Assembly (NCBI GenBank): GCA_948485625.1
Contig: CAOMRW010000025.1
Span: forward strand, 1 to 24,246
Length of the DNA stretch: 24,246 bases
DNA from: an uncultured Clostridia bacterium
GTDB lineage: Bacteria > Bacillota > Clostridia > TANB77 > CAG-508
Reading direction: 5' to 3'
The notes beneath the pieces were generated by a model. It made no database searches and was not told where the DNA came from. It saw only the letters and a program-made list of their open reading frames with translations. Position numbers and translations under genes: made by a program. Below, in pieces: positions 14,943 through 24,028 of this stretch; the first letter of the stretch is position 1, and the number at the start of each line of letters is the position of its first letter.

Positions 14943-15897
14943 TGGAGCTAAATCATTAAGTAAAATAGAAATATCAGAAAATAATAATAATTATTGTTTT
15001 GAAAATGGATATTTAATGTCAAAAGATAAAAAGAGCTTATATTTTTGTATAAGCAGTTTAACTGAAATAAGTATACCAGATACAGTAGAAATTCTTGAAG
15101 GTGGTTCTTTGAATGAATTTTTTAATAAAGTAGTAGTGAATATATCAAGAAATGTAAAGAAAATAAATACTGGAATTGCTGGTAATGTAATAGAAATAAA
15201 TGTAGATAAGAACAATGAAGATTTTACAAGTGAGTATGGAAATTTGTACAGTAAAGATAAGACAATATTATATGCTTATTTGCAAAATGAGACATCATAC
15301 AAAATGCCAGATACAGTAAAAGAGGTAAGAAGTAATGCTTTTAGCTCAGCAACTAATTTATCTGGGTTGACATTATCAGAGAATTTAGAAAGAATCATAG
15401 GAGGGAGCGCTTTTAATAGGACAAAAATTACTGAAATTAAAATACCTTCTAAAGTTAACCATATAGATACTGGATTATTTGTTGGTAAATTAATAGATGT
15501 AACGATATCAGCTGATAATTTAAATTTTAAATGTGAAGATGGAACAAGTATATTAAGTAAAGATGGAAAAAAATTAGTGGCAATATCAAAAGATATAGAA
15601 ACATATGATATACCGAATACAGTTGAAACTATAGGACAAACTGCTTTTTATAATAGAAGAAAATTAAAGGAAATAGTAATACCACAAAATATAAAGACAA
15701 TTGAGGATAGAGCTTTTGATAATTCGACTAATTTAAGTAAAGTTGAAATATCATCAAATATAGAAAATATAAGTACATATGCTTTTTCGAGATGTAATAG
15801 TTTAAAGGGAATAATTATAGACAAAAAAGAAAATGAAATATCAGGAGCTCCATGGGGGTGTCCGTATGGATTAAGGGCAGTTAAATGGAAAAAATAG
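14929..15897 (+). pseudogene. 3' part of the frameshifted prepilin/LRR gene
   Basis: This frame continues the leucine-rich repeats of the preceding gene without a break in pattern: GSPFNGAKSLSKIEIS begins at about 14929, overlapping the upstream frame, and runs to TAG 15897. A net shift of one base (or two in the other sense) around 14922-14930 restores one frame. Further LRR_5 units are visible (IPDTVEILEGGSL, MPDTVKEVRSNAF, IPNTVETIGQTAF, IPQNIKTIEDRAF), and the end GAPWGCPYGLRAVKW is a typical finish for this repeat family. The first ATG inside it (15016) has no Shine-Dalgarno, so it is unlikely to be translated alone. Alternatives are a sequencing error, programmed frameshifting, or phase variation. 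Confidence 0.8.
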
Positions 15898-15944
15898 TAG
15901 TAGGGGTTTTGATATTGTATGCTGAAGCAGGGAAAGTAAAAAAG

Positions 15945-16035
15945 TCTATAGTGGTGATAGGGAGCCAGGTCTTAAACCCCCATTTTTGAATAAAAAATAG
16001 GGATTTAAGACCTGGCCCCCTATCACCACTATAGA
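15945..16035. repeat. REP-like palindrome, copy C
   Basis: A 91-bp inverted repeat, the most symmetric at its ends: TCTATAGTGGTGATAGG pairs perfectly with CCTATCACCACTATAGA. The inner arm carries GCCAGGTCTTAAA and TTTAAGACCTGGC. It starts 48 nt after the LRR gene stop and ends only 28 nt before the rpoB -35 box, so it may both end LRR transcription and insulate the rpoB promoter. Confidence 0.93.
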
Positions 16036-16062
16036 TTTGAGTAAAAAAATTGCTTAGAAAGC

Positions 16063-16092
16063 TTGACTTTTTCAGGAAAAATATGGTACAAT
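16063..16092 (+). promoter_or_regulatory. rpoBC promoter
   Basis: TTGACT (16063-16068), an 18-nt spacer, TACAAT (16087-16092) with TGG directly before it (extended -10). Transcription is expected near 16099, which leaves a leader of about 250 nt before rpoB. Confidence 0.75.
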
Positions 16093-16098
16093 ATAAGA

Positions 16099-16352
16099 TG
16101 AATTTTATGCAAATTTTTATTCAAAAGAGATATTCAAAATACTAAGTTTAAAATTTAAGAAAAGAGGAATTAAATATAATAAAATTATAATTAATTAATA
16201 CGAAAAGCAGACGAATTAATTTAATTATTAAAAGTAATTATATTCTAAGAAGGACTTTTCTTAAAATCAAATATATTAAGTTCTAAGTCAAGTGTTAAAC
16301 ACTTTCTAGAATTAAAAAATTCTGCTTCAATTTTTTATAAGGAGTGATTTTT
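16099..16352 (+). promoter_or_regulatory. Structured 5' leader of rpoB
   Basis: An untranslated leader of about 250 nt with two foldable parts. An AT-rich stem pairs 16187-16202 with 16212-16228. Further down, a nested hairpin near 16280-16315 pairs AGTTCTA with TAGAATT around an inner AAGTGT-TAA-ACACTT. A T-run (16331-16336) follows a short AT stretch. Attenuation or autoregulation by RNA polymerase levels is possible but not shown. No gene is seen here. Confidence 0.45.
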
Positions 16353-19300
16353 TTGAAAATTACAGACATTCAATATGAAAAAGCTTCAAGAAAAGATTTC
16401 GCAAAAGTTGGAGATTTTATCGAAATGCCAAACTTAATCAAAGTACAAAAAGACTCATATGAGTGGTTTTTAAAAGAGGGATTAGGAGAAGTATTAAAAG
16501 ATATATCACCAATAGAAGATTATTCTGGAAATCTAGTTCTTGAATTTTTTGATTACTATATGGAAGACAAAACAAAATATTCAATCGAAGAAGCAAAAGA
16601 AAGAGATACTACATATTCAAGCAGACTACATGTAAAAGTTCGTTTAATTAACCGTGAAACAGGAGAAATTAAAGAACAAGAAATTTATTTAGGTGATTTT
16701 CCATTAATGACAGATAGTGGAACATTTATAATAAATGGTGCAGAAAGAGTTGTAGTAAGCCAATTAGTACGTTCACCAGGATGTTATTATGCAGAAGAAT
16801 TTGATACAAAAACAGGAAAAAGAACATTCACATCTACAGTTATGCCATTAAGAGGTGCATGGCTAGAATATGAAACAGATGGAAATGATATTTTTTATGT
16901 TCGTGTAGATAGAACAAGAAAAATACCTGTAACAACACTTTTGAGAGCAATTGGAATTGTTACTGATGACCAAATAAGAGATTTATTTGGAGATGAAGAA
17001 TTAATAAATGCAACAATTGCAAAAGATACAATTAAAACACAAGAAGAAGCTTTAATTGAAATCTATAAAAAATTAAGACCAGGAGAACTTCCTACAGTAG
17101 AAGCAGCAAGAAGTTTATTTGATGGATTATTCTATGATAATAGAAGATATGATTTAGCAAAAGTTGGTAGATATAAATTTGACCAAAAATTAAGTTTAGC
17201 TACAAGAATAACAGGAAAAGTTGCTGCAACAGATGTAATGGACTCTGAAACTGGTGAAATATTAGTACAAGCAGGAGAAGTTATAACAGAAGAAGTTGCT
17301 CAAAATATTAAAGATTCTGGAATTAATATAGTAAATATATTAGTTGGAGAAAGAACAGTAAAAGTTATAGGTAATGGAACAGTTGATATTCATAAAGTTT
17401 TACCAACTGTAGATTTAAGCTCTTTAAATATTAAAGAAGAAGTAAATTATCAAGTATTACAAAATATAATAGAAAATACTGATGAGAAAGATTTAGTAAA
17501 AGTTATAGGACAAAGAATAGATGAATTAGTACCAAAACACATTACAACAGAAGACATGATAGCATCTATAAGTTATTTACTAAACTTAGCTCATGGAGTT
17601 GGAAATATTGATGATATTGACCATTTAGCTAATCGTAGAATTAGATGTGTTGGTGAATTATTACAAAATCAATTTAGAATTGGTTTAACAAGACTTGAAA
17701 GAGTTGTAAGAGAAAGAATGACAATTCAAGATTTAGATGTTGTAACACCACAAACTTTAATTAATACGAAACCAATAACATCATCAATTAGGGAATTCTT
17801 TGGAAGTTCACAATTGTCACAATTTATGGACCAAACAAACCCACTTTCAGAATTAACACATAAAAGAAGAATCTCAGCATTAGGACCTGGAGGTCTTACA
17901 AGAGAAAGAGCTGGATTTGAGGTTAGAGACGTTCATTATACACATTATGGTAGATTATGTCCTATAGAATCACCAGAAGGACCAAACATTGGACTTATAT
18001 CAGCACTTTCATCATTTGCCAATATAAATGAATATGGATTTATAGAGACACCATATAGAAAAGTTGATCCAGAAAAACATATAGCAACAGATGAAGTTGA
18101 ATACATGAGTGCGGATGTAGAAGATAATTATATAATTGCTCAAGCATCTGAACCAATGAATGATAAAGGTGAATTTATAAATAATAGAATTAGAGTTAGA
18201 TATAAAAATGAAATTATAGAAGTTGATAAAGATAAAGTTCAATATGTAGATGTTTCACCAAAACAATTAGTTTCTATAGCTGCTGCTATGATTCCATTCT
18301 TGGAACATGATGATGCTAAAAGATCTCTAATGGGAGCAAACATGCAAAGACAAGCTGTTCCTTTAATGATAACAGAAAGACCAATAGTTGGAACAGGTAT
18401 AGAATATAGAGCTGCTAAGGACTCAGGAATATTAATTTTAGCTGAAGAAGATGGAGTAATCCAAAAAGTTACTGGAGATGCTATTACAGTTAAATATAAT
18501 AATGGAAAAACAGTAGTACATAAATTACGTAAGTTCAAAAGAACAAATGGTGGTACATGTATTAACCAAAGACCAATAGTTAAAGTAGGAGAAAAGGTTA
18601 AAAAAGGAGATAGCATTGCAGATGGACCATCAACTAAAGATGGAGAAATGTCTTTAGGTAAAAACGTAGTAGTTGCATTCTCAACATGGGAAGGATTTAA
18701 CTACGAGGATGCTATTTTATTAAATGAAAGACTAGTTAAAGAAGATGTATTTACATCAATCCATATAGAAGAATATGATTGTGAATGTCGTGATACAAAA
18801 TTAGGACCAGAAGAAATAACAAGAGATATTCCAAATGTTGGTGATGATGTATTAAAAGACTTAGATGAAAATGGTATTATAAGAATTGGTGCTGAAGTTA
18901 GACCAGGTGATATTTTAGTAGGTAAAGTTACTCCAAAAGGAGAAACAGAATTAACAGCTGAAGAAAGATTGCTAAGAGCTATCTTTGGAGAGAAAGCTAG
19001 GGAAGTAAGAGATACATCATTAAGAGTACCTCATGGAGAAGCTGGAACAATAGTAGATGTAAAAATATTTACTAGAGATAATTCAGATGAATTAGGACCT
19101 GGTGTAAATCAAATAATTAGATGTTATATAGCAACAAAAAGAAAAATCTCTGTTGGAGATAAGATGGCTGGACGTCATGGTAACAAAGGTGTTATTTCAA
19201 GAGTATTACCAGAAGAAGATATGCCATTTATGCCAGATGGTACACCAATTGATATATTACTTAATCCACTTGGATTACCATCACGTATGAACTTAGGACA

Positions 19301-20114
19301 GATTCTAGAAGTTCATTTAGGAGGAGCTGCAAAAGCTTTAGGATGGCATGTATCAACACCTGTTTTTGATGGCGCAACACAAGAAGATGTTGAAGAGTTA
19401 TTAAAACAAGCAGGAATGAGTGAAGATGGTAAATCAATATTATATGATGGAAGAACAGGAGACCCATTTGATAAACCAATTACAGTTGGTGTAATGTACA
19501 TGTTGAAACTTCACCATTTAGTTGATGATAAAATACATGCTCGTTCAACTGGACCATACTCACTAGTTACACAACAACCACTTGGAGGTAAAGCACAATT
19601 TGGTGGACAACGTTTTGGAGAGATGGAAGTTTGGGCATTAGAGGCATATGGTGCTGCTTATACATTACAAGAAATGTTAACAGTTAAATCAGATGATGTT
19701 GTAGGTAGAGTAAAAACATATGAGGCTATTGTTAAAGGTGAGAATATTCCTGAACCTGGTGTTCCAGAAGGATTTAAAGTTCTTGTTAAAGAATTACAAG
19801 CTCTAGGATTAGATGTTCGTTTATATTCAGAAAATAATGAAGAACTTGAATTAAAGGAAAATATCGAAGATGGTATTGAATATGACCCAGAAAAGGATAG
19901 AAAATATTTAGCTGAAGAGGAAGTAGTTGCTGAAGATGATATAGCAGATGGTTATATTGAAGATATTGAAGATGATGTTTTATTAGATGAGGACGAAATT
20001 GAAATGGATGATAGTGATGAATTATTTGAAGTTTTAGATGATGAAGATGATGAAGCAATTTTCGATAGTGATTTGGCTAATGATAATTTAGATAATGATA
20101 ATGATTTAATATAG
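16353..20114 (+). CDS. rpoB: DNA-directed RNA polymerase subunit beta
   Basis: The beta subunit of the core RNA polymerase, 1253 residues. The likely start is TTG 16353, giving MKITDIQYEKASRKDF, with AAGGAG (16339-16344) 8 nt upstream; GTG 16344 would overlap that site. Landmarks: EMPNLIKVQKDSYEWF near the start; FIINGAERVVVSQLVRSPG; the rifampicin region near residues 484-520 (FGSSQLSQFMDQTNPLSEL, THKRRISALGPGGL), with the residues usual in drug-sensitive enzymes; VCPIE-like LCPIESPEGPNIGL; GRHGNKG near 939; and GGKAQFGGQRFGEMEVWALE near 1077. The last ~90 residues form a strongly acidic tail (for example LLDEDEIEMDDSDELFEVLD and DDEDDEAIFDSD). No proteobacterial-type lineage insertions are seen. 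It is cotranscribed with rpoC across a long spacer. Confidence 0.98.
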   Translation: MKITDIQYEKASRKDFAKVGDFIEMPNLIKVQKDSYEWFLKEGLGEVLKDISPIEDYSGNLVLEFFDYYMEDKTKYSIEEAKERDTTYSSRLHVKVRLINRETGEIKEQEIYLGDFPLMTDSGTFIINGAERVVVSQLVRSPGCYYAEEFDTKTGKRTFTSTVMPLRGAWLEYETDGNDIFYVRVDRTRKIPVTTLLRAIGIVTDDQIRDLFGDEELINATIAKDTIKTQEEALIEIYKKLRPGELPTVEAARSLFDGLFYDNRRYDLAKVGRYKFDQKLSLATRITGKVAATDVMDSETGEILVQAGEVITEEVAQNIKDSGINIVNILVGERTVKVIGNGTVDIHKVLPTVDLSSLNIKEEVNYQVLQNIIENTDEKDLVKVIGQRIDELVPKHITTEDMIASISYLLNLAHGVGNIDDIDHLANRRIRCVGELLQNQFRIGLTRLERVVRERMTIQDLDVVTPQTLINTKPITSSIREFFGSSQLSQFMDQTNPLSELTHKRRISALGPGGLTRERAGFEVRDVHYTHYGRLCPIESPEGPNIGLISALSSFANINEYGFIETPYRKVDPEKHIATDEVEYMSADVEDNYIIAQASEPMNDKGEFINNRIRVRYKNEIIEVDKDKVQYVDVSPKQLVSIAAAMIPFLEHDDAKRSLMGANMQRQAVPLMITERPIVGTGIEYRAAKDSGILILAEEDGVIQKVTGDAITVKYNNGKTVVHKLRKFKRTNGGTCINQRPIVKVGEKVKKGDSIADGPSTKDGEMSLGKNVVVAFSTWEGFNYEDAILLNERLVKEDVFTSIHIEEYDCECRDTKLGPEEITRDIPNVGDDVLKDLDENGIIRIGAEVRPGDILVGKVTPKGETELTAEERLLRAIFGEKAREVRDTSLRVPHGEAGTIVDVKIFTRDNSDELGPGVNQIIRCYIATKRKISVGDKMAGRHGNKGVISRVLPEEDMPFMPDGTPIDILLNPLGLPSRMNLGQILEVHLGGAAKALGWHVSTPVFDGATQEDVEELLKQAGMSEDGKSILYDGRTGDPFDKPITVGVMYMLKLHHLVDDKIHARSTGPYSLVTQQPLGGKAQFGGQRFGEMEVWALEAYGAAYTLQEMLTVKSDDVVGRVKTYEAIVKGENIPEPGVPEGFKVLVKELQALGLDVRLYSENNEELELKENIEDGIEYDPEKDRKYLAEEEVVAEDDIADGYIEDIEDDVLLDEDEIEMDDSDELFEVLDDEDDEAIFDSDLANDNLDNDNDLI

Positions 20115-20118
20115 GAAA

Positions 20119-20174
20119 TACAAAAACGCATTTTGTATACTGAGACTGTAATAAGCAAAGCTTTAACAGTCTCA
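20119..20174 (+). promoter_or_regulatory. Tandem hairpins in the rpoB-rpoC spacer
   Basis: The first hairpin pairs TACAAAA (20119-20125) with TTTTGTA (20131-20137). The second pairs TGAGACTGT (20141-20149) with ACAGTCTCA (20166-20174), with AAGC-AAA-GCTT inside. Neither is followed by a clean T-run. A less AT-rich stretch (about 20198-20250) that can also fold (GGTAA with TTACC) comes next. Together they form an unusually long 179-nt spacer. Confidence 0.55.
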
Positions 20175-20293
20175 GCAATTTAATAAATTATAAAAAGTGA
20201 GGGAACGACTAGATAGAATTGCACCAGCAGTGGTAAGCTTCTTGAACTGTTTTATAATTACCCAAAACATATAAATTTATAGGGGGAAAAATA

Positions 20294-23200
20294 GTGGACG
20301 AATTAGATATTTTTAATAAAATAAAAATAGGAATTGCATCAGATGAGAAAATAAGAGAATGGTCAAAGGGTGAAGTAAAAAAACCAGAGACTATAAATTA
20401 TAGAACATTAAAACCAGAAAAAGATGGTCTTTTCTGTGAAAGAATATTTGGACCAACAAAAGACTGGGAATGTCATTGTGGAAAATATAAAAGGGTTAGA
20501 TATAAAGGTATTGTATGTGATAGATGTGGTGTTGAAGTAACTAAATCAAAAGTTAGAAGAGAGAGAATGGGACATATTGAACTTGCTGCACCAGTAGCAC
20601 ATATATGGTATTTTAAAGGAATACCAAGTAGAGTTGCTTTGATTTTAGATGTTTCACCAAGAAACTTAGAAAAAGTAGTATATTTTGCTTCTTATATAGT
20701 TGTAGACAAAGGTTCTACAGATTTGTCAGCTTGTCAAGTATTAACAGAAAAAGAATATCATGAAGCAGAAGAAAAATATGGTAGAGGTTCATTTAGAGCT
20801 AGAATGGGAGCAGAAGCTTTAAAAGAATTATTAGAAAAAGTTGATTTAGAAAAATTATCTAAAGAAATTAGAAAAGAATTAGAAAATGCAAGTGAACAAA
20901 AGAAAAGTAAGCTTGTAAAAAGATTAGATACAATTGATTCTTTTAGACTTTCAAATACAAAGCCTGAATGGATGATTATGTCAGTTGTACCAGTAATTCC
21001 ACCAGAATTAAGACCAATGGTTCAATTAGATGGTGGTAGATTTGCAACATCTGACCTAAATGACTTATATAGAAGAGTTATTAATAGAAATAACAGATTA
21101 AAAAGATTATTAGAATTAGGTGCACCAGAAATAATTGTAAGAAATGAAAAAAGAATGCTACAAGAATCTGTAGATGCTTTAATAGACAATAGTAGAAGAG
21201 GAAGACCTGTAACAGGTGCTGGAAATAGACCTTTAAAATCATTATCAGATTTATTAAAAGGTAAACAAGGTAGATTCCGTCAAAACTTGCTAGGTAAGAG
21301 GGTTGACTATTCAGGACGTTCTGTTATAGTTGTTGGACCTGAACTTAATATTTATCAATGTGGACTTCCAAAAGAAATGGCTGTTGAATTATTTAAACCA
21401 TTTGTAATGAAAGAATTAGTTGGAAGAGGAATTGCACAAAATATTAAAAATGCAAAAAGAATGGTAGAAAGATTAAAACCAGAAGTATGGGAAATATTAG
21501 AAGATGTTATTAAAGACCATCCTGTAATGTTGAACCGTGCTCCTACATTACATAGACTTGGTATTCAAGCATTTGAACCAGTTTTAGTAGAGGGTAGAGC
21601 TATAAAACTTCACCCATTAGTTTGTGAAGCATTTAATGCTGACTTCGACGGTGACCAAATGGCTGTACATTTACCATTATCACCAGAAGCACAAGCAGAA
21701 TCAAGATATTTAATGCTTGCAACAAATAACTTATTAAAACCACAAGATGGTAAGCCAGTTGCAGTGCCTAGACTTGATATGATTTTAGGAAGTTATTATT
21801 TAACAATGATATTAGAGGGAGAAAAAGGTGAAGGTAAATACTTTAAAGATCCTGAAGAAGCAATAATGGCTTTTGAAAATCATGATGTTGGTATGCATGC
21901 AAAAATATTTGTTAGAATAACAAAAGAAATAGATGGAGAAATGAAATCTAAGAAAATCGAAACTAGTGTTGGTAGAATTATATTTAACCAAGGAATACCA
22001 CAAGATTTAGGATTTATAGATAGAAATGAAGATCCATTCCAATATGAAATAGATTTCCCAGTTGTAAAAAAATCAATGGGACAAATAATTGAGAGAGTAA
22101 TAAGAGTACATGGTGTTGTTGAATCAGCAGAAGTAATTGACTATGTTAAAGCGTTAGGATTTAAATATTCTACACTTGCTGGTATCACATTCTCAATGAG
22201 TGATGTAAAAGTTCCTGCTGCTAAGAAAGGATTACTTGAAGAAGCTGATAAACAAATTGAAAATATTAGAAAACAATATGCAAGAGGTTTAATTACTAAT
22301 GATGAAAGATATAATTCAGTAATTAAAGTTTGGGAAGATGCTACAAAGAAAATAAGTTCTGCAATGGAAGAAAACTTTGAAGACTTAAACCCAATATATA
22401 TGATGGTAAAATCTGGAGCCAGAGGTAATATGAACCAATTAAGACAAATTGCAGGTATCCGTGGACTTATGGCTAGTACAACAGGTAAAGCGGTTGAAAT
22501 TCCTATCAAATCATCATTTGCAGAAGGTCTAGATGCTCTAGAATACTTTATTTCTGCCCATGGTGCTCGTAAAGGTCTTTCAGATACAGCTTTAAGAACA
22601 GCTGACTCTGGATATTTAACAAGAAGATTAGTTGATGTATCACAAGATATTATAGTTAGAGAATATGATTGTGGAACACATGAAGGTTTAGTAGTTTATG
22701 ATATTAAAGATGGAAATCAAATAATCGAGAAAATGCAAGAAAGACTTGTTGGAAGATATGTAGTTGATAATGTATATCATCCAGAAACTAAAGAACTTAT
22801 TGTTGATACAGAGACAATGATAACAGAAGATATAGCAGAAAGAATAGTAGAAGCAGGAATTGAAAAACTAGAAGTTCGTTCAGTTTTAGCTTGTAGGTCA
22901 AAACATGGTGTATGTCAAAAATGTTATGGTATGGGATTAGCAAGAAGAAACTTAGTATCAATAGGAGAATCAGTAGGTATAATTGCTGCACAATCAATTG
23001 GTGAGCCTGGTACACAGCTTACAATGAGAACTATCCACTCTGGTGGTGTTGCAGGTGTTGCAGATATTACACAAGGTCTTCCAAGAGTTGAAGAGTTATT
23101 TGAAGCTAGAAAACCTAAGGGAGTTGCAATCATTACTGAAATTGCAGGTAAAGTTAAAATTAAAGAAACTAAGAAGAAAAAAGAAGTTATTGTTACATCT

Positions 23201-23812
23201 TCTGATGATTCAAAAACATATACAATACCATTTGGTTCAAAAATGAAAGTTAGAGATGGAGACATGGTAGAAGTTGGAGACCCATTAATTGAAGGTTCTA
23301 TAAATCCATCAGAAATCTTAGCATTAAAAGGACCAGAGGGAGTTTATGAATATTTAACATCTGAAGTTCAAAAAGTATATAGAAATCAAGGTGTTGATAT
23401 AAATGATAAACACGTTGAAGTTATTGGAAGACAAATGCTTAAGAAAGTTAGAATTGATGATAATGGAGATACTGACATGTTCCCTGGTTCATTAGTAGAT
23501 ATGTATGACTTTGAAGATAAGAATAATGAAGCAATTGCTGAAGGTAAACGTCCAGCAACAGGACATAGAGTATTACTTGGTATTACAAAAGCTTCACTTG
23601 CAACAGAAAGTTTCTTATCAGCAGCATCATTCCAAGAAACAACAAGAGTACTTACTGAAGCTGCAATTAAAGGTAAAGTTGATGATTTAGTTGGATTAAA
23701 AGAAAATGTTATTATTGGTAAGTTAATTCCAGCTGGTACTGGTATGAAGAGATATCAAGATACTCATATTAGTACAGAAGATAGATTAAATGAAGAAGAA
23801 ATGTCCCAATAG
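20294..23812 (+). CDS. rpoC: DNA-directed RNA polymerase subunit beta'
   Basis: The catalytic beta' subunit, 1172 residues, starting at GTG 20294, 7 nt after AGGGGG. The N-terminal zinc site is Cys60, Cys62, Cys75 and Cys78 in ECHCGKYKRVRYKGIVCDRC. The active-site NADFDGD lies at 448-454, with Asp450, Asp452 and Asp454 holding Mg. HGARKGLSDTALRTADSGYL marks the bridge-helix/trigger-loop region. The second zinc site uses Cys in REYDCGT plus Cys867, Cys874 and Cys877 in CRSKHGVCQKCYGMG. GEPGTQLTMRTIHSGG follows. The size and lack of a large trigger-loop insertion fit Firmicutes. The last codons and stop (EEMSQ) lie inside a GTCCC/GGGAC repeat, so the native terminus may have been altered. Confidence 0.98.
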   Translation: MDELDIFNKIKIGIASDEKIREWSKGEVKKPETINYRTLKPEKDGLFCERIFGPTKDWECHCGKYKRVRYKGIVCDRCGVEVTKSKVRRERMGHIELAAPVAHIWYFKGIPSRVALILDVSPRNLEKVVYFASYIVVDKGSTDLSACQVLTEKEYHEAEEKYGRGSFRARMGAEALKELLEKVDLEKLSKEIRKELENASEQKKSKLVKRLDTIDSFRLSNTKPEWMIMSVVPVIPPELRPMVQLDGGRFATSDLNDLYRRVINRNNRLKRLLELGAPEIIVRNEKRMLQESVDALIDNSRRGRPVTGAGNRPLKSLSDLLKGKQGRFRQNLLGKRVDYSGRSVIVVGPELNIYQCGLPKEMAVELFKPFVMKELVGRGIAQNIKNAKRMVERLKPEVWEILEDVIKDHPVMLNRAPTLHRLGIQAFEPVLVEGRAIKLHPLVCEAFNADFDGDQMAVHLPLSPEAQAESRYLMLATNNLLKPQDGKPVAVPRLDMILGSYYLTMILEGEKGEGKYFKDPEEAIMAFENHDVGMHAKIFVRITKEIDGEMKSKKIETSVGRIIFNQGIPQDLGFIDRNEDPFQYEIDFPVVKKSMGQIIERVIRVHGVVESAEVIDYVKALGFKYSTLAGITFSMSDVKVPAAKKGLLEEADKQIENIRKQYARGLITNDERYNSVIKVWEDATKKISSAMEENFEDLNPIYMMVKSGARGNMNQLRQIAGIRGLMASTTGKAVEIPIKSSFAEGLDALEYFISAHGARKGLSDTALRTADSGYLTRRLVDVSQDIIVREYDCGTHEGLVVYDIKDGNQIIEKMQERLVGRYVVDNVYHPETKELIVDTETMITEDIAERIVEAGIEKLEVRSVLACRSKHGVCQKCYGMGLARRNLVSIGESVGIIAAQSIGEPGTQLTMRTIHSGGVAGVADITQGLPRVEELFEARKPKGVAIITEIAGKVKIKETKKKKEVIVTSSDDSKTYTIPFGSKMKVRDGDMVEVGDPLIEGSINPSEILALKGPEGVYEYLTSEVQKVYRNQGVDINDKHVEVIGRQMLKKVRIDDNGDTDMFPGSLVDMYDFEDKNNEAIAEGKRPATGHRVLLGITKASLATESFLSAASFQETTRVLTEAAIKGKVDDLVGLKENVIIGKLIPAGTGMKRYQDTHISTEDRLNEEEMSQ

Positions 23813-23851
23813 GGACGTTTCTCTTGGGACATTTTTGTCCCAGTGGGGACA
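23802..23851. repeat. GTCCC/GGGAC REP-like repeat overlapping the rpoC 3' end
   Basis: A 50-bp structured repeat. TGTCCCAA (23802-23809) pairs with TTGGGACA (23824-23831), or with the nearer GGGAC (23812-23816). A second unit, TGTCCC-AGTG-GGGACA, follows at 23836-23851. It is unrelated to the GGCCAGGTC palindromes. It covers the last three sense codons (ATG TCC CAA) and the TAG of rpoC. Confidence 0.75.
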
Positions 23852-23854
23852 CAT

Positions 23855-23913
23855 ATTAAATAAAGAAAAGTAAAAAGTGGATTTGTACCACTTTTTACTT
23901 TTCTTTATTTAAT
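23855..23913. terminator. rpoBC terminator, 26-bp perfect stem
   Basis: The left arm 23855-23880 and right arm 23888-23913 are exact reverse complements, with a 7-nt loop (ATTTGTA). The right arm is T-rich (CCACTTTTTACTTTTC). The symmetry suggests it works in both directions. Confidence 0.88.
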
Positions 23914-23933
23914 TGAGACTTTCGACAAAAAAA

Positions 23934-23964
23934 TTGCGATTTTTGTAATTTAAAGTAGTATAAT
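23934..23964 (+). promoter_or_regulatory. Promoter of small membrane peptide gene
   Basis: TTGCGA (23934-23939), a 19-nt spacer and a perfect TATAAT (23959-23964). The -10 is strong; the spacing to the -35 is long. Confidence 0.5.
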
Positions 23965-24028
23965 ATTATGTAGACATAGAATAACTTTTTTTCGTTTGAA
24001 GAATAATATACTATAGAAAGAGGTGCTT

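Noticed and set aside
16344..16352. GTG start for rpoB at 16344
   Set aside because: It overlaps the AAGGAG ribosome site; TTG 16353 has correct spacing and a family-like N-terminus.
19830..20111. Acidic C-terminal tail of RpoB as a novel domain
   Set aside because: Acidic RpoB tails are common in Gram-positive bacteria. This one is long but not clearly new.
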